16,275 bases of DNA, taken from Auxenochlorella pyrenoidosa (Eukaryota; Chlorophyta; Trebouxiophyceae; Chlorellales; Chlorellaceae). Below are positions 9,632-16,275 of the stretch, in pieces. The number at the start of each line of letters is the position of its first letter. The first letter of the stretch is position 1. Where the stretch lies: positions 427,549 to 443,823 of the forward strand of contig KQ482076.1 in NCBI GenBank assembly GCA_001430745.1, in the 5' to 3' direction. The notes under the pieces are model-generated. The model ran no database searches. It worked only from the letters and a program-made list of their open reading frames with translations, and had not been told where the DNA came from. Both the position numbers and the translations under genes were made by a program.

Positions 9632-10396
9632 ATGGAGGGCCTGAGAAAGATGGGGGAGAAGCTCGAGAGCGCTGTGGGGCTCCCGCACTCACAACCGTCT
9701 GCCGCTGCACAGAGCAAGGCGGCAGCAGCTGCCGGGGCCCCTGAGTGGGCCACCTCAGAGCATTACCCCAGTGAGTGGCCGGTGCTCCCCTCGTTCTGAT
9801 TTACTTTCTGGTGTTCGAAGCCGTGCACTCACACGGCCGCTTGGCTTTGCCAGGCAAGGGCATCTTCCCAGGAGCACAGCCCTGCGGTGCCCGCTGCCCT
9901 CCCTGCCGTCCGCTGCCCCGCTTTTGATGCCATGTTGGGGCGTCGACTGCCACAGAATGCTGCACACGCGTCGATGCCTCCGTTGCCAACATTCACAGGC
10001 ACCTCCTCCCCTGCAAGCCCGGCATCCCAGCCACGTGTGTACCCTGATGACACTTCTGCGCCGCCACCAACGGTGGGAACATTGCCGCGCCCAGCAGGCT
10101 GGCAGGGGCACTCAGTGCTGGCAGTCAGGCTGGCTGCTTGTCAAACCCAAAGCTTGTGGTGGTTGCAGCCAAGAAATAATTTCTGTGAGAAGATAGAATG
10201 CCCTCAGCCAGAAGCAGGCTGCCCCACTCAATGAGCACCCCCGCCAGGCAGGTTGCAAGAGGCAGCGTGGTCCCCATTGCACACTCAGCAGGTGCAGGCT
10301 GCCTCTGCGCCCAAGCACCTGATCGACCTCAACAAGATGAGCCCCCGGCCCAGGCCATCGTGTGAGGCAATTCATTCACCTCATTCACCAGCCTGA
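9632..10396 (+). CDS. Tentative small Ala/Ser/Pro-rich protein, unknown function
   Basis: I do not recognise this protein. Three segments join in a phase-consistent way: 9632-9770, 9999-10072 and 10292-10396. The junctions are A|GTGAGT, ACAG|GC, ACG|GTGGGA and GCAG|GTG, ordinary GT-AG introns of 228 and 219 bases. The product is 105 residues. It begins MEGLRKMGEKLESAVGL, a potentially amphipathic helix. An Ala/Ser/Pro-rich middle containing RVYPDDTSAPPPT follows, then KHLIDLNKMSPRPRPS near the C-terminus. No signal peptide or membrane segment is seen, so a disordered soluble protein is likely. The support is that three good donor/acceptor choices keep one frame open and end in a stop. The last residues look less protein-like, and a further donor near 10361 could lead to more exons. 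The whole model could also be chance in non-coding DNA. Confidence 0.4.
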
Positions 10397-11341
10397 GCCA
10401 CGCATGGGGAGTTGCGAAGGGGCTGCACTGCCTGGCAGCGCAGCGCTGGGAGGTTCGCGGGTGCGGCACCGCACATACAAGCGCTGGCCCTGGTGGCGTC
10501 TTGTATGCACGCATACACAGCCTACCGCACCTGAACGCTGCACAACCCGGCAGTTCTTCACCGCTGCCCTTGCTGCCCCCCACCCCTGGAGGGCGCAGGC
10601 AGGAGGTGGGGCACGAGTTGGAGGAATCGACCAGCGTCATCACGTAAAAAACAAGGTCTGCAGCAGCAGGTAGGGCGATGCAGAGGCCAGCCCTACCTGC
10701 TGCAGCAGCTGCATGCTCCCTTGCAAAAGAGGGGCGGCTGCTCTTGTGGCCGCTTCCAGGCCTGCCTGCCAGTCCGACCATGTTACATTGCCATGACGAC
10801 TGCCGTCATGCCACGACCCCAAATCTGCATGCCTGCATGCGCAGCTGTTTACGGATGTCCACAGGCTTAAGTGCAACAGCAGTGACAAGGGAATGCCAGG
10901 GAATACGGAGCAGGGGGGCAGGCAGCGGGAGGCGGGCGTCGAGAGCATGCCCGTTGGTTTAGAGGGTTTTGCAGGTCGCGCAGCATCACAGCAGAGCAGA
11001 GCAAATCAAAGCAAGTGTGGATGGATGGAGGAAGGGTGGGATGCGAGCGCTGGGCTGCCTCAGCAGCATATTGCAGCGTCAAGGAGGGGAAGGGGAGGCA
11101 GCAAGGGGCGGGCAACAGAGGAGGCGAGAGCTAGTGTTGTAGTGTACAAGATGTATGGAGGCGCTGCACAAGCTAGCAGCTCGGAAAAATGGACAGCGGC
11201 CTAGTGAGTTGGTTCAAGAGGTCAAGCGGGAGCAGCGAGCACACGAGAAGGCTGGAACGTCAGCAGGGGCGCCCGGAAACAGGACGTGAAGCGGAGTCGA
11301 CCCTCGGCTTTTGTGGCCGGATGTGCGTGCGGGAAACCCCC
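10397..11341. other. Convergent intergenic region between the small gene and the Mpv17 gene
   Basis: No gene is supported. Part should be the 3' UTR of the Mpv17-family gene on the minus strand. A TGTAA motif on the minus strand near 10784-10788 is a possible distant polyadenylation signal. The region holds the hairpin at 10658-10708, a short inverted repeat CATGACG/CGTCATG near 10793-10811, and purine-rich stretches around 10990-11130. Confidence 0.45.
10658..10708. repeat. Inverted repeat with 14 perfect base pairs (hairpin)
   Basis: GCAGCAGGTAGGGC (10663-10676) is followed after 13 bases by its exact reverse complement GCCCTACCTGCTGC (10690-10703). Beyond one A-A mismatch, four more pairs extend the stem to 10658 and 10708. 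It lies outside all called coding exons. Confidence 0.9.
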
Positions 11342-13145
11342 TCACGCCTCCTCCACAGCCGAGCCCTGGTGGGCAGGCACCTCTGCTACGGCCGCGGCCA
11401 CAATCGGCGACTGCGGCAGGCCGCGGACAGCCTGCGCAGAGGCTCCGCCAGCAGCCACTGCTGCAGCCGCAGTCTCCTGCTTCGTAACTGCCGCCGGGGC
11501 GCTCCTTGCAGCAGCCGCAGCAGCCGCAGCCTCCTGCTGCACAGCCGCCGCAGCAGCCGGGGGCAGCAGCGAGGGCGGCGCAGGTGCCATGGGCACCTGC
11601 GTGGCTGCCCCCGAGGCCGCCGCCGCCGCCCCCGCCGCCGCCGCCCCCGCCACCACCTGCTGCCGCTGCTTGATGGCCGCGTCAAACTTGCCCTGCATCA
11701 CGCTAAGGATGACGGTCCAGCCAAAGGACACCGCCGCCACGTAGGGGATGCGCAGGTGGCGCGGCACAAACGCAAAGTTGACAAACTGCGGGGGAGGGGG
11801 GCGGGCGCGGGGTGTGGGGCCGGCAGACCAGCGGCGTACCGCTGCTGCTGCACCATACAGCTGTGTCCGCAGCTGCATGCTGTGCGCCAGGACCGCCGCA
11901 GGCTGCCACGCCCCCACCGCCCGCGGCCCCTGCCCACCTGCGCGGGCACCCAGACCATCCAGAGGGCCTTCAGGCTGTCCCAGATCTCGCTCCTGTACTT
12001 GTCCACAGCCGAGCTCAGGGGCTGGCCCGAGACGGCCGCCTTGATGGCGAAGAAGGAGGGGAAGTAAACAAAGGGGTGGTGGAGACCCTGTGGGGTGCGG
12101 CAAAAGGCAGGGAGGGAGCTGGTCACGGGGGGGGGGGGGGGGGGCGCGCTCTCATCTGCAATGCTGGGGCACGGCAAGCCCTGCCGGCTTCACACTCGCG
12201 CTGCACACTCCGGCCAGCTGCTTCAGGCTTATAACCTCTGGGAGGAAACGGGTGGCACAAAGTGCAGCTGGGTACTTGCCTCCCCTCGTTTTTTCCCCCA
12301 AACCCACACCTGGTCAATGAAGGTCTTGATGGGGGCGGTGGCCTTGTGCCCAAACGTCTTGGTCAGCGGGCCGCACCATTGGGTGAATTTGATGTTGTAC
12401 AGCCTGGGGTGGGGCGGGGGTGGGGGATAGGAGGCGGGCAGCAACGTGTTGGAGGGGCAGAACAGGGTGGCACTTTGCAGGCCAGGTGTGGCCCCTGTGA
12501 AGACATGCGGGCATGGCAGATGCCGCGCGAGTGAGCCGCGGTCACCTTCGACGAGCAATGCCCATGCGACGCACAGGCTGGGCTGTTGCGCCGCGCTGCC
12601 GCCGTGCATCGCTGCAGCCTCCGCCATGCCGAGGGGGTTTCAAGCAGCGCGGCAGGGTGCCAAGGCACCACCCTCTGCACGCCATCCCTCGCCGCGGCCG
12701 GCTCACCAGTACTGGAATCCACCCAGGTAGGCAAAGCCAAAGGCACAGAAGGCGGCATGGCGGGTCCAGTCAAAGTCCTCGCGGCCCTCCACCACCTGCA
12801 CAGGGCACAGCACCAGCAGCATGGGGCGCGCCAGCTGGGCATGCCACCAGAGCCGCACCCCAGCTGGCCTTGCCTGCGGGTTGCGGCGTGCACGCACATG
12901 AGACCCGTGGGTGCACGCGCAGCGGCTGCAAACCTGACAGGCGCAGGAATCACCGGCCCGCCCTGGCATCACGGCGAGCTCCCAGGGCGCACCTTTTGTG
13001 CAAACACATCCGCCGCGCTGGTCTTCAGGCCCGTGGTGATCACCCCCACTGTGAAGGGGTTCGCCTGTGCTGTGCGGTTGTACCAGCCGGCCACCGAGGT
13101 GAAGGGGGACAGCAGCAGGCGCCCGGCCTGCGCCAGCTGTGCCAT
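11342..13145 (-). CDS. Mpv17/PMP22-family membrane protein with Ala-rich C-terminal extension
   Basis: Exons in transcript order are 13145-12993, 12795-12707, 12403-12310, 12087-11938 and 11785-11342; all introns are GT-AG and phases agree, giving 309 residues. Family features in order: SVAGWYNRTAQANPFTVGV then TTGLKTSAADVFAQK (N-terminal W-Y...NP...K..AD..AQ pattern, residues 19-51), DWTRHAAFCAFGFAYLGG, FQYWLYNIKF, a central IKTFIDQ then HPFVYFPSFF, and the C-terminal ALWMVWVPAQFVNFAFVP then RHLRIPYVAAVSFGW signature (about 153-185). Relatives are four-helix proteins of the peroxisomal, inner mitochondrial or plastid membrane, thought to be channels or to aid organelle homeostasis; which organelle cannot be told here. 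The usual family core is about 180-200 residues. Residues from about 205 to 309 are an Ala/Gln/Pro-rich tail encoded by GCC/CAG-type repeats. A possible donor CAG|GTGGTG at 11656 could remove part of it. The start is the first ATG of the conserved frame; no upstream presequence is seen. Confidence 0.93.
11480..11655 (-). repeat. Imperfect GC-rich triplet repeats coding the Ala-rich tail
   Basis: Imperfect runs of GCC, GCA and CAG triplets encode poly-Ala stretches with occasional Gln, Pro and Glu in the Mpv17-family gene. Such tracts expand and contract easily. Confidence 0.7.
12127..12144. repeat. 18-base G homopolymer (C run in the Mpv17 transcript)
   Basis: An uninterrupted run of 18 G on the plus strand falls in the third intron (12088-12309) of the Mpv17-family gene. 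In the transcript it is a C run about 40 bases before the acceptor, so it may serve as the polypyrimidine tract. The exact length is hard to sequence. Confidence 0.9.
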
Positions 13146-14198
13146 TGCAGGTGCTGGGCCGCGAGCGGGTGGCTGCGCTGGCTGCTGCCTGGGGCGGGGT
13201 TGGAGGGTAGACCTGCTGCTGGGGCCACAACCACTGCCGCCTTTACCCAGTGGTCAAGGCAGTCGCCACTCCTGCATCATGGCAAGGTGTGGGGAAGCAG
13301 GGTGCACAAAGTGGAGCAAGGAGGCGACACAAGACGGTGGAGGCAGACGGCGGTGACACCCCATGCCAGCTTGCCCCGCTCGGGCACATTCCCTCAAAAG
13401 TCCGAGTACTAGCAGTGCACGATGCTCGGGCTTGCACGCCTGCAGCTGGGCGCTATGCCTGACTACCACTGGCCCGCCTCTTAACGCCGCCCTGCTGTCA
13501 GACTGCTCTCAGCAGCAGGTCGTATTTGTGTGCACACCGTGCGGCCTAGAGGCGCTCAGAAAGCAGCGCCGCCGGTCTGGCCGAGTCACCAAGTTTGCAG
13601 CAAGCTGGCGACCGGGTCCGGGCAAGCAGAAAAACAATGAAGAGGTCGACCGCAGAAGGAAACACTTTTGCAAGGCGCCCACCTGCCAGAGCTGCTGGAG
13701 AACTGTTGCGACCAGACCAGGCAGTTTACGGGCAGGGCGGGACTGCCAGACTGGGCCAAAGGGCAGGCCGATGCAGCAAGTGGCAGATGCACCAAGGGAG
13801 AAGGTACCAACATTCTGCGTGCTGCGCCCAGCTTTGCAAAGCAGCACATGGATCTCCAGGCCCTGTGGCCTACCGGCACAACCTGGCCAGCCGATTCTTT
13901 GATTTGCCAACCATGGGCAGCGGCGCAGGCTGTCGGGGCCCTCCTGCGCGGCCAGAGTGAGCCCTCTCCGCGCGCTTTGTGCTCCCCTGCACCTAACCAA
14001 GGCTCGCTTGAACATAAACAATCAACCAGTAGCTCCGCTGCGGCAGCAAGCAGCGCGGGAGGCCAAGCAGCAGCAGTCCAGACCCGCCCTCCCGCCGCGG
14101 CACCCTGCAGCCTTAGGCTGCCGTCTGTCGTGGCGAGCTCCCGCTGAGCTGCATTAGACACTGCAACCTGTGACGGACAACTGTTGTAGTGGGTCAGG
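13146..14198. other. Divergent intergenic region between the Mpv17 and membrane-protein genes
   Basis: No gene is supported. Several open frames of 120-180 codons run through it on both strands (for example 13363-13902 plus and 13586-14254 minus). None shows a recognisable domain, a good start context or a consistent exon model. Promoters of both flanking genes should lie here. I cannot point to a convincing TATA box. Confidence 0.5.
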
Positions 14199-16275
14199 AT
14201 GGCAGCAGACGGCGTGCCTGGCATGCAGACCTTGGCAGCAGTGGGCAACGGCACAGCACTGCCCGACGATGCCGCACCTCAGCCCGCGTCGCCGCCCTTC
14301 TCCCAGCTTGCCTCGACGCCAAGCAAGTTGACACCGCTGGTTTCTGTAGCCGAGGAGGCAGAGCTTGCAGACATGGGCAAGCACGGCTCTGAAGCAGCCG
14401 GGGGGGCAGATGCCGCCGACGGCGCTGCCGTGCTGCAGCTGACGCGCAGCGGCAGCGGCACCGGCCTGCGCAGCGCGCCGTCGGGGCCGCCGCCAGCGGC
14501 TCCGGGCAAAAAGGCGCCGCAGAGCCTGCGGGAGCGGCTACAGGGGCTGCGGCAGCGATGGGCGTACGTCTGGTGGGGGCTGCCAACGGCCTGCAAGGCG
14601 ACGCTCCTCATGGCTTGTGAGCAAGGGTGGGGGGCGGACAGGGAAGCCTGACATTGGCGGCAGGAGCACAGCCAGCTTCGCCTCGGGCTTGGGAAAGTAG
14701 AGCTGCGTATCTGCCACGCAGTGCGGTGCTGCCCTGCCCAGCCCACCCCTCCCTTTCACACACACACACACACTCACTCGCCCCGCCCCTCGCCCCCGTC
14801 CCCCCTCCCCCGGCTGCAGTCGTCAACTTTGTGCTGTCGCTAGTGTACGCGGGGGTCAGCCTGTCGCTGCCCAACCAGGATGAGGAGATCCACATCACCA
14901 TCACCATTGTGGTGGGTGCCTGGCCTGCAGGGCGTGGCGTGCACTGCAACTGAAAGCATGAGGGGAACATCAAAGCTAGGGTGGCGCGACCTCTGCCAGC
15001 AGGGCAGCTTCGGGCGCGCCAAGGCCCCCCCAATGCAGCACCATGCTGCCTCCGCCCAGTTCCGTCATCATCCATCAGCCAGCCTCTTGAGCCCCTGGGC
15101 CCAGGCTTGGACGGCGCTGCGTCGCCCCCCTTCCCGGCCAAGCTGCCTCTGGCCGCTGCCAGCTTGGGACCGCTGCCAGCTTGGGGCTGCTGCCTTGGCG
15201 ACCCACGCCGCGCCACCCCATGCCGCGCCGCCCCGCACCGTGCAGATCTCTGCCGTGTTTGTGCTGTACACTGTGGCAGACGCCGTGGTGTACGAAAACA
15301 CCCTGGAGCTGGCCACCAGCATCCTGCTGGGTGAGGAGGAGGGGAGCGGGCACTGGCTGGGCACCCCGTGCCTGCATGTGCGGCTGCCTCGCTGCCGCAG
15401 CAGCTGGCGGCAGCCCAAGCGCCGGCTCCTGTGGGTGCCTGATGCTGCTGGCCAGGAGGCGGCGCCTGACGGCGACCCCGCATGTCTGCTGCAGCACATC
15501 TCAGGCTCGTTGCCGTGACGGTTTCCCACACGACTTGCATGGCCCACTTGGAACCCGGCCCCGCCCAGCCCCGCCCCCCTTCCCCTACCTGCCCAATGCA
15601 GACACGCTCATCCTGGTGCGCGTGGTGTGGTTTGCGCAGCAGGACTCGTCCAACCAGGGCTTCAAGATCGCCTGGTGCACCGTTATGGTTGTCTGCCAGT
15701 TCATCTACATTGTGAGCTGGCGCCGAACAGCCTGCCTCCTTTCGCTTGTGTGCTCGTTTGGTGTGCTGGCCCTCCTGCAGCAGCCACTTGCTTCAGGGCG
15801 TGCACGCCTGGCCGGACACGAGGCAATGCGTCGCTGCCGGGCAGCGCTACGCCCGCCCTCCGCACTGAAGCATGCTGGCGGGTTTGAGGAGCCACAGCTG
15901 CCTGCGTGTGTGCAGCGCCTCCTGGTGAGCACACTGTGCTGGCCAGCCCTGTTGACCTGGTGCCTGCCCTTTTGCTGGGGGAATACCGCGGCTGCAGGTG
16001 GTTGCGATCCTGGCCTGGCGAGAGTTTGGCTGGCGCCTGTACGGCAAACTGGGGGTGGACTACCGCGAGAAAGGGGCGGCCACCAAGTGGGTGCAGGCCT
16101 TGCGCTGCGCTTGCACATGCCGGCGGCGAATGCACCCCTGGCGTGCCTGGCGCCTTGCACCCCCGACCCCCTCCCTCCACCCCGCCCCTCGCGCCTGCCT
16201 GCCATCATGCGACATGGCCCGGGGCCAGCCCGTGGCACGAAGCGCTGCGAGCCAAGCCATGCTGACCGCGCCTGA
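14199..16275 (+). CDS. Multi-pass membrane protein of uncertain family, 3' partial
   Basis: Exons 14199-14616, 14820-14911, 15246-15330, 15602-15711 and 15998-16086 join in phase with GT-AG introns. The last donor (AA|GTGGGT at 16087) is tentative, and the 3' end lies beyond the window. The start ATG has A at -3 and G at +4. Residues 1 to about 120 are hydrophilic, Ala/Pro/Ser-rich, probably cytosolic and disordered. Hydrophobic segments follow at about 133-156 (LLMAFVNFVLSLVYAGVSL), 165-187 (ITIVISAVFVLYTVADAVV), 191-210 and 220-242 (AWCTVMVVCQFIYIVVAIL). After the last comes WREFGWRLYGKLGVDYREKG. The order of helices followed by a FGWR-[IL]-Y-x-K-[IL]-G-x-D motif reminds me of fungal UPF0658 Golgi-membrane proteins. 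That is from memory and weak, and no biochemical role is claimed. The exons are clearly coding by frame, hydrophobicity and splice fit. Confidence 0.72.
14757..14772 (+). repeat. (CA)8 microsatellite in intron 1 of the membrane-protein gene
   Basis: Eight CA units lie about 45 bases before the acceptor of intron 1 (CAG ending at 14819), in a C-rich pyrimidine tract. The placement is much like the CA repeat in EPSPS intron 6. Confidence 0.9.
15153..15185 (+). repeat. 17-base-offset direct repeat in intron 2 of the membrane-protein gene
   Basis: CCGCTGCCAGCTTGGG occurs at 15153-15168 and again at 15170-15185. It is a short non-coding tandem duplication. Confidence 0.85.

Noticed and set aside
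11189..12067. 292-codon open frame on the plus strand, Arg/Ser-rich, looking like an SR protein
   Set aside because: It runs antisense through exons 4-5 of the Mpv17-family gene, which has clear homology, phase-consistent introns and a stop. The Arg richness comes from reading Ala codons backwards.
13363..14254. Overlapping open frames on both strands before the membrane-protein gene
   Set aside because: None starts in good context, contains a known domain or joins into a consistent exon model. Long open frames are expected by chance in GC-rich DNA.
14608..15540. 310-codon open frame on the minus strand
   Set aside because: It is antisense to exons 2-3 and introns of the membrane-protein gene. 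No domain is seen and the composition is low complexity.

Overview
The window looks like nuclear DNA of a green alga, most likely a Chlorella-type trebouxiophyte. It is GC-rich with GC-rich third codon positions. Its genes are broken into many short exons by introns of about 100-400 bases. One enzyme is a stand-alone plant-type EPSP synthase with an N-terminal chloroplast-transit-like extension. There are no operons, Shine-Dalgarno sites, rRNA, tRNA, CRISPR arrays or insertion sequences that I can support. The organism is inferred from sequence style only. Gene models were built by hand from splice sites, reading phase and family motifs.

Layout: (1) 1-3080, minus strand: a secreted subtilisin-type serine protease (S8 family) in 11 exons, cut by the left edge before its C-terminus. 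(2) 3081-4378: divergent intergenic region. (3) 4379-8867, plus strand: a complete 13-exon EPSP synthase of 509 residues with all catalytic motifs. (4) 9632-10396, plus strand: a tentative three-exon gene for a small disordered protein. (5) 11342-13145, minus strand: a five-exon Mpv17/PMP22-family membrane protein with an unusual Ala-rich tail. (6) 13146-14198: divergent intergenic region. (7) 14199 to the right edge, plus strand: a multi-exon, multi-pass membrane protein of uncertain family, with its 3' end missing.

The genes do not form an obvious pathway. EPSP synthase makes chorismate precursors in the plastid. The protease has a signal peptide and so enters the secretory route. The Mpv17 protein and the last gene are organelle or endomembrane proteins. 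They are arranged as two divergent pairs (protease/EPSP synthase and Mpv17/membrane protein), with the tentative small gene converging on Mpv17.

I found no clear new multi-gene system. The most notable signals are: four of the ten protease introns use GC-AG ends while all twelve EPSP synthase introns are GT-AG; a 16-base first coding exon that completes a signal peptide; an atypical Lys after the catalytic Ser of the protease; a tandemly duplicated splice donor and complementary GT/CA repeats flanking an in-frame block of EPSP synthase exons; the Ala-rich Mpv17 tail; and a perfect intergenic hairpin.
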